Shown piece after piece: positions 39,001 to 52,100 of a stretch of 64,000 nt of DNA. The position numbers and the translations under genes are program-made. Each line of letters opens with the position of its first letter. Position 1 is the first letter of the stretch. Source of the stretch: Diacronema lutheri (taxonomy: Eukaryota; Haptophyta; Pavlovophyceae; Pavlovales; Pavlovaceae). Where the stretch lies: assembly GCA_019448385.1 (NCBI GenBank), contig JAGTXO010000007.1, forward strand, positions 868,001 to 932,000. The letters are read 5' to 3'. The notes beneath the pieces are model-generated. The model saw nothing but the letters and a program-made list of their open reading frames with translations. It did not search any database and had not been told where the DNA came from.

Positions 39001-42000
39001 CCTGCGGCCCTCACCGTCCTGGCCGCGCACACGCCTCGTCTGCGGCCGGCGCCTCGCGCCTCTGCGCCGCGCGGGCGCGCGCCCGCCGCCCGCACACGCC
39101 GCGCCGAGTTCCCGCGCGCGCGCTGCGCAACCCGACAGCGACGCGCCGGCGTGCGCGCCGCGGCGCTCGGCGCCTGTCGGTGCGCCGCCGCGCGCGCGTG
39201 GCCTGTGCGCGGCGCGCGCACGGCGCGTCCTCGACGTCGCCGGCCGCGCGGCGCGGAGCGCGCGCCTCGGCGCGCGCATCACGCGCCAGCGCACGCCGGG
39301 CCCGTCATCGGAGCCCTGCACGGCCGAGAGCGGCGACGGCGCGGGCGCCGGCGGCATCGGCGCGGCGGCGCCTGGCGCGGCGACGATGCGCGCCACCGGC
39401 GCGCGCGCAGCGCGCGCTGCGGCGGCGGCGGTCGGTGGCGCCTCGCGTCTCGCGCGCCGCGCGATGGCAAGCGCCGCCGCCGCTGCCACCTCCATAGCCG
39501 GCGCTGCCGCCTCCACCGTCGCCGCCGCCGCCGTTGCCATCGGCGCGGCCGTCACGTCACCGGCGTTCGCCGCGGCGCGTGGCATGGCGGCCGCATGCGT
39601 CGCTGCCTGCGCCCGCCCCACCGCCGCGCAGGCGGCCGCGTCGCGCGCGCTCGGCGCGCTCTTCGTGCTCGTCGACGCGGCCGACGCGGCGGGCGACAGC
39701 GACGCCGCGCTCGGCGCGCTCGCGGCCGCGGTCGACGCGACGGAGCTGCGCCCGCCGCCGGCCTTTTGGCGCGCGGGCCGCGCCGCGGCGTACGCACCGC
39801 GTCCGCCGCCCCTCAACTCGGCGCGGCCGCGCTACAACCGGCGCGCGCGCGCACCTAGCCCTCCCGTCGCGGCCGCGCCGCGCAATCTCGAGCGCGCGGT
39901 GCGCGAGCTCACGCGCGCCGCGCGCGCTGAGCGCGAGCGCGCGCCGGCGCCGCGCGGCGCGCGCGGCGGCGTGCTCCACGCGCTGCGCGCGTCGCTCCCC
40001 GTGCACGCGCGCGTTGCGCTCGGCACGGACGCGGAGCTGCGCGCGGACATTGCCGCGTTCGCGCGCGCGCGCCGCGAGCTGCACAGCTTCACCGACGCCG
40101 AGGTGGCGGCGCTCGCGCGCCCGGACGGGCCGCCGCTGCCCGTGCGGCTCGCGTGCACGGCGGTCGCGCGCGCGCGCGGCGTGACCGTGCTGCTCGACAT
40201 CGTGCCGCGCGGCGGCGGCGCACCCGAGCGGCTCGTGTGCCGCGCCCGTCGCCGCGGCGCCGCCACGCGCACGCCACGGCCGACAGCCGCCGTTATCGCG
40301 CGCGCGCCTTGCATAGCGGCGCGCGTTGGCCACACTGAGCCGGCGCGCGCGTGCGCGGGCGGACCGATCGGGGTCGTGCGCCTCCGTTCAGCGCGCCGCC
40401 GTTCTTGGCGTGGGGCGCGGCTCGACGTGCACACCCGCGAGCGGCTGGCCACACCGGTGCCATGCCACGTCGTGGCCTGCGCCGCCGCCTCGGCCATCGG
40501 CGCGTGCGTCGCTCGCGCGCGGCTTGGGCTTGCACGGCTGGCGCGCGCGTGGCCCTGCGCCTCCGCTCCACTAGCCACTGCTGCTGTCGCCTTCGCGCCT
40601 GCCGCCGACGGTGTTTTCCCCGCCGCACTAGCCGCTCCTGCATCCGCCTTCGCGCCTGCCGCCGATTTTCCCGCCCCACTAGTTGCTCCTGCATTCGCCT
40701 CCGCGCCTGCCACCACCGGCGTTTTCCCCGCGCCACTAGCCGCTCCCGCTGTCGCGTCCGCGCCTGCCGCCGCGGGCGTGTCTTCCGCCCCACTAGTCGC
40801 TGCCGCTGCCGCCCTCCAGGCCGCCTCCGACGGCGTTTTCCCCGCCCCACTAGTCGCTGCCGCTGCCGCCTTCCAGGCCGCCTCCGACGCCTTTTCCCCC
40901 GCTCCACTAGCCGCTGCCGCTGCCGCCCTCCAGGCCGCCTCCGACGGCGTTTTCCCCGCTCCACTAGCCGCTGCCGCTGCCGCCCTCCAGGCCGCCTCCG
41001 ACAGCGTTTTCCCCGCCCCACTAGTTGCTCCTGCATTCGCCTCCGCGCCTGCCACCACCGGCGTTTTCCCCGCGCCACTAGCCGCTCCCGCTGTCGCGTC
41101 CGCGCCTGCCGCCGCGGGCGTGTCTTCCGCCCCACTAGCCGCTCCTGCATCCGCCTTCGCGCCTGCCGCCGATTTTCCCGCCCCACTAGTTGCTCCTGCA
41201 TTCGCCTCCGCGCCTGCCACCACCGGCGTTTTCCCCGCGCCACTAGCCGCTGCCGCTGCCGCCCTCCAGGCCGCCTCCGACGGCGTTTTCCCCGCCCCAC
41301 TAGTCGCTGCCGCTGCCGCCCTCCAGGCCGCCTCCGACGGCGTTTTCCCCGCCCCACTAGTCGCTGCCGCTGCCGCCCTCCAGGCCGCCTCCGACGCCTT
41401 TTGCCCCGCTCCACTAGCCGCTGCCGCTGCCGCCCTCCAGGCCGCCTCCGACGGCGTTTTCCCCGCTCCACTAGCCGCTGCCGCTGCCGCCCTCCAGGCC
41501 GCCTCCGACAGCGTTTTCCCCGCCCCACTAGTTGCTCCTGCATTCGCCTCCGCGCCTGCCACCACCGGCGTTTTCCCCGCGCCACTAGCCGCTCCCGCTG
41601 TCGCGTCCGCGCCTGCCGCCGCGGGCGTGTCTTCCGCCCCACTAGCCGCTCCTGCATCCGCCTTCGCGCCTGCCGCCGATTTTCCCGCCCCACTAGTTGC
41701 TCCTGCATTCGCCTCCGCGCCTGCCACCACCGGCGTTTTCCCCGCGCCACTAGCCGCTGCCGCTGCCACCCTCCAGGCCGCCTCCGACGGCGTTTTCCCC
41801 GCCCCACTAGTCGCTGCCGCTGCCGCCCTCCAGGCCGCCTCCGACGGCGTTTTCCCCGCCCCACTAGTCGCTGCCGCTGCCGCCCTCCAGGCCGCCTCCG
41901 ACGCCTTTTGCCCCGCTCCACTAGCCGCTGCCGCTGCCGCCCTCCAGGCCGCCTCCGACGGCGTTTTCCCCGCGCCACTAGCCGCTGCCGCTGCCGCGTC

Positions 42001-43110
42001 CGCGCCCGCCGCCGCGGGCGCGTCTTCCGCCCCACCAGCCATCGCCGCCGCGCCCGCCGCCAACGCGCGCACCGCCAACGTGCCCGTTGCCAACGAGGCT
42101 ACCGCCACCGAACCAGCCGCCCTTGAGCTTCCCCTCCAACCCGCCAACTCGGCGCTGCTTGCGTGGGCGGGCGACGCGGCTGCGCGCCGGCTGGCCGCCG
42201 CCGCCGCGAGCGCCGGCCTCCCGCAGGCAGAGGTGGAGCGCATCGCCAGCGGCGACATGCTCGCCTCAACCGTCGACGCGTGCTGCGAGGTCGTGCTGCG
42301 CGTGCACGGGCAGGCCGGCGGCGGGCATGTCTGCCACGTGCCGCTCGCCGCGCAACCCGCGGTGTTTCAGGACGACGCCGAGCGCGCCGCGCTGCTGCAC
42401 CGCCTGCGCAGCGAGGCGACAACGCAGGCTGTCATCGGCGTGTGGAGCCCGTCGGACGAGCGCGGCGGCGCGGGCGGTGACGACGGCGCGCAGCTCGCCT
42501 CCGGCCATTTCACCGCGTTGCGCCTTGTGCGCGTCGCGCGCGCGGGCGAGCATCGCTACGACGCGGTGCTCGTCGACACGCTCGCGTCGCCCTGCAGGCA
42601 GGCGCTCATGCTCGCCAAGGCGATAACTGCCACGCTGCACGCGGCGGGTCTCGACATTTCGCGCGTGCGCCGCGCGCTGCTGCTCAACGAGGCGGCGCAG
42701 CGTGGCGCGACGTGCGGCCTCGCGATAGTGGGCGCGCTCAACGACGCGCTCGCCGCGGCGGGCTGCTCGTCCGCGCCGCGCACGTTCAGCGTGGCGGACA
42801 TGTACGCTGTCGGCGAGCGCCTCCGCGTCGCGCTGACCGGCGCGGCCAGCGATCGTGCGCCGGGCGGCGTCTGCGCGGTCACGAGCGCGGTGCGCGGCGG
42901 GGGCAGCCCCGATGGCGCCGAAACGCCGCCGCAGACGCGCGGCGCCAAGGCCGCCGCTGGCGTCACCGCCGCCGCCACCGCCGCCGCCACGCCGCCGCCG
43001 CCCGCGCTGGGCGCCGCCGCCGCCGCCACCGCCGCCGCCGCCGCTGCTGCCGCCGCCGTGGCCGCGCCGCCACCGCCGCCACCGCCGCCGCCGGCCGGCG
43101 ACGCGGGCGA

Positions 43111-43186
<76 letters not shown>

Positions 43187-46100
43187 GCCGCGCGCACGTT
43201 CTTGAAGCTCGCGCCCAGGGCGCGCGCGGCCGCCTCGGCGCGTGAGGCGTTGCGCGCCGCGTGTGCGCGCGCGGACGCGGCGGCGTCGTCACACGCGTCG
43301 GCGCCGCACGCGCCCGCCGGTGCGCGCCGCCGGCGGCGCGCGGGCGCAGGCGAGCTGGCGCTCGCGGCTGCGCGCGCGCTCGCCTCGACGGAGCACGGCG
43401 ATTTGACGGACGACGCGCTCGAGGCCGCCGTCGAGCAGGAGCTGGGCGACGAGCGCGGCCAACTGCTGCTGTGCACGCGGGGCGCAGCGGCGCAAAGGCC
43501 CGCGCTTTGCCGGCTCCTGAAGCACGCGTGCGCGTCGGCGCGCGCGGCGAAGCGCGCGCAATTCACGGTGTTCGTCGTGCGCGCGGCCACGCGCGGCGAG
43601 CGGGGGGGCGCCGCCGCGAGGCGCGTGGACTCGGTGGTCGAGCTGTCGTGCGCGCTGCACGAGAAGGCGGGCGCGCTCGGCGGCCTCCAGCGCGTCTGTG
43701 TGCGTGGCTTCGCCCTCGAGCGCCGCCGGACACTCGACGCTGGCGCCGAGGCCGGCGCGTCCGCCATCGGCCAGGACGAGCAGGTCGAGGCAGAGGCGGG
43801 CGAGGCGTGCGTCGCCGGCGTGACGATGGCCAAGCAGCTGCGTCAGTTTGCCGAGCAAGCTGCCCGCGACGACGTGCTCTTCCACGTCGCCGTGTCCGAG
43901 GCCGACGCCCACGCCCGGCTGGCGCGCGTTGCGGGTGACGATGTCGGCGCGTACAGCGTCGTGCTCGCAGTCGCCGGGCTCGTCTGGCTGGCCAAGGCCG
44001 ACGAGGTTGCGCCGGCGGCCGCCCAGCCCGCCGCCGTGCCGCCCGCCGCCCCGCCTGCTGCCGCCACGTCCGCCGACGCCGAGCGCGACGCCTCGCCTTC
44101 CGACCGCCTGCGCGCGCTGACGCTCGCCGTGCGAGTCGCGCTCGCGCGCGGCGTGCTGCGCCACCTCCTCGCCGACGCGTCGCCGGGCGCGTCCGCGACC
44201 GCTGGCGGTAGTTGCGCGACGCCCGTCGAGGCGGCCACGTCCGCCGCCGCGCCGCCCGCCACGGGCGTCGTGACGAGTGGCGTTGCGGCGGGCGCTGTGG
44301 CGGCCGCACCGGCTGCTGCGGGCGGTGCGATGGCGGGTGCATCGCCCATCACGCGGCCGGCGAAGCGCGCGCGGCGCACGCTCACCGCCGCTCCAGCCGC
44401 CTCGGCCGTTGCGGCCGCTGGAGGCGCACGCGCGGGCGCACGCGGCGCGGCCGGCGCGCCTCGCGCGCGCGCCGCGCGCGCGCCGGCCGAGTACGTCTGG
44501 CTTGCCATCGCGCGCCGGATGCTGGCGGCGCGACACGCGGCGGCCGCGGGCGGCGACTTTGTCGCGTCGTGCGTCGCCGCGATGCAGGCCGAGTACGGCG
44601 ACGGCTGTGCCGTCGTCGTCGGCGACGCGCCTGATGACGCCTTGGTCGAGGCTGCGGCGGCGGCGCTGCTCGAGGGCAAGCACGCGGCGGTGAGCCTCGG
44701 CTGCGTCGACCGGCCGGCGGTGCTCGTCGTGCAGCGCGCCGTGGACGCGCCCACGTCGCGCGTGCACGGGTGGTGCGCGCACGCGGCGGGCGCCGCCGAG
44801 TTTGACGAGGGCGCCGCGCACGGCGTGTTCAACGCGATCGTCGAGCGCGCGTGGGCGCTGCGTCCGGACCCGGCCGACGGCAGCCCGCCGCCCACGCGCA
44901 CGTGGGAGGTCGAGCAAATCGCTGGCGACGCGCCCGACCAGGCGGGCGTGGCCGCGCTGCGCGTGCTCTACGCGCTCGTCGCGGCGCACGGCCGCTACCG
45001 CTCGGCCGCCGCGCTCTTTGGCGCGCTCGCGCAGCTGCACGCGCCCGACGCCGCCGGCGCGCGCGCGGAGGTCGTCGCGGCGGCGTGCGCGGTGCCGCCC
45101 GGCGCGCGGCCGGGCGCCGCGCCGGCGGCCGCGCGGGACGACGCGAGGGAGCGCGCATGGGACGGCGCTCAGATCGCCGCGCTCGCCGTCGGCGCGGACG
45201 CTGCGCGCAGGCGTGTCGCGCCCGTGCGCGCGCTCGTCGACGCGCTCGGCACGCCACCGACCTCGGCGATCACGGGCGGGCCGGCGGTCCGGCTCGCGGG
45301 CGCGGGCGACGGCGGCCACGGTGCACGGTGGGTGGGCGGGCAGGCGGCGACGCCCGCCGAGCAGCTGCCGAGGGAGCTGCTGCGCGCCTACCACGAGGCG
45401 GTGCTGTGCGTCACGCCCGGCAGCCTCCAGCTCGGCCCGGCGGCGCTCGACGCGGTCACGCGGCCGCGCGAAAACGACACGCTGGAAGGCCTCCTCGCGC
45501 GCGTCAGCTGGCAGTGCGGCGCGAGGGCGAGCACGTGCGCCATGCTCGCCACGTTTTCCGAGCAGGCGGGCACCGGCTCGCGCGTCGCGCTCAAGGCCCT
45601 CCGCACGAGCTCCGACCTGGCCGGGCTGACGGCGGCTGCGGTCGGGCAGCAGGCGCCGCAGACGCCGCCGCCGCCGCTTCTCGTGATGCTCGGCCGCTGC
45701 CCCAGCCCGCTCGTCGGCGGCGGCCTCTTCCCGCCCGACCGCGCGACGGGCGAGCCGGCGGTGCACGCGGCGACGTCCGAGCTCGCCGTCGAGCTGCTGC
45801 GCGACGCGCGCGCGCTGGCCGGCACGGACGGGCGGCTCGTCGTGCTGTGCCTCGAGGCGTCCAACCCGCTCTGGTTCTGCCCCAAGGTGCGCGAGCTCGA
45901 GCTGCCGCGGACGCGGTCGGACGGCGTGCGCGCGTCCGGCTGCACCTGCCCTGCGACGTGCAGCGATGCGCGCGGCGCGGCGGGTGGCGCTGCCCGCGGC
46001 GCATCGACGCGGCCGGCGGCGCGCGCGATCAACAAGGCGGTGCTCGACCACTTCGTCGCGCTTTTCGGCCGCGAGGGCTTCGCGACCTTTGAGTTTGCGG

Positions 46101-49100
46101 GCGGCGGCGAGGCGAGCTGGCTGTGCGACAGCGCGGCCGGCACGACGACCGTCGCGGCGTGCGCGTCGCTGCCGCCGCGCATGGGCGATGGGCAGCTGGC
46201 CATCCGGCGGCACACGCTCGGCACGGGCGCCGACGCGCCGGCGCACGCCGTCGTCTCGCTCCGCGTCGCGCACGTGAGCCACGCCATCCGCCGCGCGGCG
46301 GACGACGGCGGCGCGCGCGCCGAGCGGATGGCGCGCGCCGCGCGCGCGTTCTGCGATGTGGCGGCCGCGCTGCGCGTCGACGCGATCCTGGCGGAGGTGC
46401 CCGAGGACCGCCCGACGGGCACGCCCTTCCTTGGCGGGCTGCTCAAATGTTGGGACAAACGCAACGGGAGCTGGACGGCGCCAGCCACGCTCGCGCTCGG
46501 AGACGTGCGCGAGGTGGCCAAGCGGACGGCCGACGCAGCGGCCGGCCGAGCGGACGAGGTCCCTGCGGCTGGCCGTCCGCAGGTCGCGGCGCGCGCGTGC
46601 GCTGGCGCGATTGGCGGCGGCGCGGGCGCGGCGGGCGCCTCGGACGCTGCGCCGCGTGCACTGGCGGGCGCGTCGGGTGCGCGCACGGACGGCGGCCCTG
46701 CCGACGCACCGCGCCAGCTGGAGAGCCGCTACGGCGAGGCGAGCAAGCTCGACCTACCCCAAGATTCCACTACGGGCCGCGTCCTCGACGCTCGCGAGGC
46801 CCAGGACCGCGCGCGCGTGCCTGCTGCGCCCGACGGCACAGCGCTGCGCCGCGTGCTCGACGCCGTCGGCGCGGGCGCGCCCGCGCAGCGCAGCCCGCGC
46901 TGGCACGACGAGCGATGGGAGGAGGTCACGGGCAGCAAGGTTGGCGACGTCGTGAACGACAACGCCGGCGTCGCGCACGAGACGCTCACCGACGAGTACG
47001 TGCACCGGCGGCGGCGCGAGGTGCGGACCAAGGCGACGACCGCGGGCATCCTCGGCGAGGCCGTCGCGCTGCGCAAGCTGGCGGCCGCGTACGGCATCAC
47101 CGTCGTGTGCAACCTGCCGATGGTGCGTGCGGACCCGCACGACAAGAGCGCGCCGTTCGCCTTCTCGCCGGACGGGCTCGCCATCCTCCCCGAAAACAAC
47201 GAGCAGGTCCTCGTCGAGGTGAAGACGCTCACCAAGGCGGGCGCCACGGCGCACGAGGACGGGCCGCCGCAGCCGCACCGCGATCAGCTGCAGCTCGGCA
47301 TGCACGTCCTCGGCGTGAGCAAAGCGCTCTACGTGCAGTACCTCAGGCACGAGGACCGGATCGTCGTGCACGTCGTGACGCGCGGCGCCGGCTGGCTTGC
47401 ATTCGCGCAGCCGAGGGTGCAGGCCTTCTGGGCGCGCGTCGTCGAGCGGCGCGCGCGGCTCGAGCGCGCGCGCGCCGACCACCCGGCTGCGAGCCGGCGG
47501 CACCGGCGGCAGCAGACGCCGGCCGGGCCGCCGCTCGTGCTCGCGCTGGACGGGCGCATCCCCGCCGCGCGCGCCGCCGCGCTGCACGCCGTCGCGCACG
47601 GCACCGCGAGCGCGGCGGCGGTGACGGCGGCGGCGGCGACGGGCGACGCGACGGCGTTGCAAGACGCGATCGCGGCGCTGCGCGCGCCCGTCGGCAATGC
47701 GGCGATCGACAGCGCAGCGCGTGCGGAGCGCGCGGCCGTCGAGCGGGCGATCGCGTACCTCGGGCAGCCGGCAGGCGACGCCGCCGCCCGCGGCACGGCC
47801 GAGGCGGCCGAGGAGGAGAGGACGGTCGACGCCGACATCTGCGCGTTGCTGCACCAGCTCGGCGCGAGCGTGGCGCACGTGCACGTCGAGGACGCGGATT
47901 GCGTCACGCGTGAGCACTGGGGCGGGGCGGTGCTCGCTGCAGCGGGCGACCCGTCGAGCGCCCCCGCCATTTCGAGCGTCATCGTCGCGCACATCGTGCG
48001 CCTCGCCGGCTTTGGCGTCGAGCTCCCGCAGTCGATTCGCGTCGCCCCCAGCACGGCCGACTGGCACGAGGGCTGGCTCGACGTGCAGTGCGTGCTGCTG
48101 CGCACGCGCCGGCGCGGGCGGCGCGACGACGACTTTGTGGCCGTCGTCAGGCGCGGTGGGCGCTGGTTTGCGTGCGAGCCCGGCCGCGCGCGGCGGCTGC
48201 AGTGGCGGTCGGTCCTGCGCCGCGCGCGCGGCGGCGTCGACGGGACCGGCGAGGAGGCGTTCGCGGTCGTCTACGTGCGGCGCGGCGACGCGGCCGGCGA
48301 CGCGGCTGGCGACGCGCAGGCCGAACGGGCGCGCGGCGGGCGCGCGCGCAGGCGCACGCGCGGCGGCACGCGCAAGCGCAAGCGCGGCGCCTCCGCCGGG
48401 CTCGAGGCGGCCGCGCCCGCCGGCGCGCCGGCGGGCGCTGCTCACCGCCCGCCCGCCAGGCGTGCCACGGTCGCCGCGCGCACCACGCGCTCTGTGACCG
48501 ACGCGCGGCACTCGGCGCCTGCCGCCACGGTTGCACCTGTCTTCGACTGGCGCGCCGGCCGCCCGCCCCCTGCCGCCGCCGCCGCCGCCAAGCGCGGCCA
48601 GGCGCTCGAGCCGGGGCAGTTCGCGCGGCCGCGTGGGCGCGCGCCATGGGGCAAGGTCTGGGACAGAGTCTCGGGTGCGTGGGCGGACAAGCCGACTGGT
48701 GCTGCCGTCGCCGCCGCGCCGCCGCCGCTGCCGCCCGCCGCCGCGCCGCCGCCCGCCGCCGCGCCGCCGCCCACCGCCGCGCCGCCGCCCGCCGCCGCGC
48801 CGCCGCCCGCCGTCGCGCCGCCGCCCGCCGCCGCGCCGCCGCCGCCGCCGCCACCGGCGGCGCTCGGCCGCCGGCAGCACGTCGGCGCGGGCGGCAGCGC
48901 GGCGGGCCGGCGGCTCGCGGCCATCGCACGGCGGCAGCGCGGCGTGCGCGCGCCGCCGCCCGCCGCGCGCTTCCTCGCCACGCTGCCGCCACCGCCACGC
49001 GACGGCCTCGCGCGCACGAGCAAGCAGGCGCGCGCGAGGCGCAACGCGGACGGACGGCCGGCGCACGCGCGCGCGGCCAACGCGCGCGCCTTCTACCGCG

Positions 49101-52100
49101 GCGTGGAGCTCGGCGTGCACGCGACGCGCGCCATCGTCGACGCGCGCCACGCCGACCTGCCGCAGGCCGTCTTCGTGGCGGAGGCGCGGGCGATCGTCGC
49201 GCGCTCCGCCGGCGGCGGCGCGCTGCTCGCGCCGGACGACGTGCGCGACCTGTGCGACGCGCAGACGGACGCCGATCGCGCTGCGATCTGGGCGTCGGTG
49301 GGCGCGCACGAGGCGACGCGCATCTTCGCGCTCGTCACGCGCAACGCGAGCTTGGCGGGCGCGGCGCTACTCGTGCTGCACACGCCGGCGGGCGCGCCGG
49401 CGCGCGCGCTCGGGCTCGTGGCGACGCGCTCGCGCGCGCCGTCGACGGGCGCGCCGCGCGACGCGCACAGGGCGCTGGTGCAGCGGTTGGACGTGCTGAT
49501 GGACGCGATCGCCGCGGCGCGAGGCGCGTCGCCGCTCGAGCTCGAGCTCGCGCTCGCGCCCGAGCCGCAGAGCGCGTGCAACGCGCGTGCGGCCGCGCTG
49601 CTCTGCCTGCAGGCCGTCGCGGACGCGAGCGGCCGTCCCGCCGCTGAGGACGCGCTGGCCGCGCTCGACGACGCGCGCGGCATCGACCGGCACTGCCACG
49701 CCGTCCGGCAGCAGATCGAGGCGAAACTCGCGTGGCGGCGCGCCGACGGCGCCGTCGGCGTTGACGGCGCCGACGGCGCGCCCGCGCTCGCGCCTGCCGC
49801 CGCACCGCCGGCGTGCGCGCCGGCGCACGCTGCCGGCGAGGCGGCGGTCGACCAGGCGATCGTCACGCGGGTGCGCGACGCGCTGCGCGCGTGGGCGACG
49901 ACTGGCACCGCGCCCAGCGCGGCGGTGCTCGACGACGCCTGCGCCGCGTACACGGCCCGCGCACGCGCGCGCAAGGACGCGCGCACGGCGCTGGGCCCGA
50001 CGCGCGCGGCCGAGCTGCTCGCCGCGGCCGCGCGCGGCGGAGCCGACGGGGCGGATGCCGCGCGCGCGCTGCTCGGCGGCACGCCGCGCCTGCTCGTCGT
50101 GCTCCTCTGCGTGCCCGTCGCCGCGCCGTCCGGCGAGCCGCCGCGCCCGGTCGGGCTGCTCGTCGCCGACCGGCCGACGGACGACTCGCGCCCGGCCGCG
50201 CTCGTGCGCTACGACTTTGCGCCGCTCGACGCGGACGTGGCCGTCGCGGTCGGCGCGCATGCCGTCGCGCTGGCCAGTGCGATCTGGCCGCTGCTCGCGG
50301 CCGAGGGGGAGCCGCGGCCATCGCCCGTCGTGCGCTCGCAGCCGCGCGGCGGCGACGATGGCGCGCGTGCGCTCGCAACGTTCGCGTGCCTCGACGCGCT
50401 GATGACCGCCAGCGTCGGCGCGCACGGCCTCGCGGGCGGCGCGGGCATGCTGCCCGCGCTGGTCGCGCGAGGCGCCGCGGCCGCCCAGCGCGAGCGGCAG
50501 CTGCGCGCGGCCGCCGAGAGGCTGGGCGGCACGGTCGCTGGGTGGCCGGACACGGGCGCGAGCGCGGCGGGCGCGAGCGTCGACGAGGAGGCGCGCACGT
50601 ACGAGGTCGAGGCGGTCGTCGACGAGCGCCGCAAGGCGGGCAAGAAGGTGACGTTCCAGTTCCGGATCAGGTGGCGGGGCTACGACGAGAGCGCCGACAC
50701 GTGGGAGCCTGAGGCCAACGTGAGCAGCGACCTCGTCGCCCAGTTCCGCAAGACGCGCGACGAGCAGAAGCGGCGCGCGGGCGTATCGGGCAGCGGCAGC
50801 GGCGGCGCGGGCGCGGCGTCGGCATTGGCGTCGGCGCCGCTTCGCGCGCACGGCGAGTCGGGCGCCGCGGGCAAGCGCGCCGCGGCGGGTGCCGCCGCGA
50901 GCGCGCGCGACGCCGCGGGCGCGCGCGCGCCGAGCGTTCCCCGCGCGCGCGGCGTCGAGCGCGCGCGCGTGGACGAGCCCGCTGCGCCGAGCGCGCGCGC
51001 CGCCGGCGGCGCGACGGCGCGCACGCGCGTCAGCGTGCTCCCGGGCTTCGTGGTCAAGCGCTCGACGCTCAACGCGGGGCCGCAGGCGGTGACGGCGCAG
51101 CCCGGTGCGCGGAAGGAGCTGCGGCGCATCGCGGCGGCCGTGCACAGGCTCACGACACAGGCGTACCGCGTCATCAACAAGGTGGTGCGCGACGAGGCTG
51201 CGGTGGCGAGCGCGCAGGCCGTCGGCGCGGCGTCGGGCGGCCCGTCGACCAGCGTGCACACGTCGACCACGATGGACAAGGGAACCGTCCGTGCGATCTT
51301 CTCGGCCATCGGCTGGCACAAGGACGAGAGCACGTACGGTGCAGCGCCCCGAGGCAAGCCCGCCGAGCAAGCCGCCGCGCAGACCAAGGCGGCGACGGCG
51401 CGCGCCGTCGGCGAGATGGCCGAGGGCGTCCAGCCCGTCTGCGCGGTGGGCCTCACGGAGATCCTCGAGGCGGAGGCGACGCAGGTGTCCACCGCGTGCC
51501 TGATGCATCCATCGCGCGTCGTGAACGGGCTGCTCCGCGACGTCGTCCGCGCGGCAGTCGAGCGCGACGAGGCGCTCGTCGCGCTGCCCGAGATGCAGCG
51601 AAACGCGCGCGTGCGCGAGCTGTGCGAGCGGCTGCTGCGCGGCGACGTGGAGGGCGCGCGCGTCGGCTGCCCCGCCGCGCTCGACCGCCACCTGCCCGAC
51701 ATGGTCCTCCACAAGATCGACTACAAGTGCACGCCCACGAAAAGGTGGAACTACGACCGGCACACGACGCGCTACTTCCTCGTGCAGATCCGCACCCTGC
51801 AGCACGTGGCCGAGGGGCAGGCGCTGCTCTGCCGGCTCGCGCACATCCACACGCAGCTGACCGGACGGCCGCCGCGGTACAATGTGGCGCCGCTGCGCAC
51901 GCACAATGTGCGCGCGAGGCGTGGCTGCCGCTGCCGCCGCCGAGCGCCCAAGCGCGCGCGCCGCCGCCGTGCGCGCCGCCCCGCGGCCAGGTTGGTCACG
52001 CGCCCGCGCGCTCGCGCGCCGCGCGCTGCGCGCAGGTGCCGCGCAACGTGCGCCTCGCCGCGAGCGCCATCTGGGTGACGCTTTCGGATGACGAGCGCAA

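Noticed and set aside
39832-42258. 808-codon minus ORF over the 57-bp repeats
   Set aside because: Repeat-derived shadow frame; the plus frame is part of the continuous megaprotein.
43289-46282. 997-codon minus-strand ORF opposite the megaprotein
   Set aside because: Open only because of extreme GC content; Arg/Gly/Ala composition without domains, while the plus frame continues through recognised domains.
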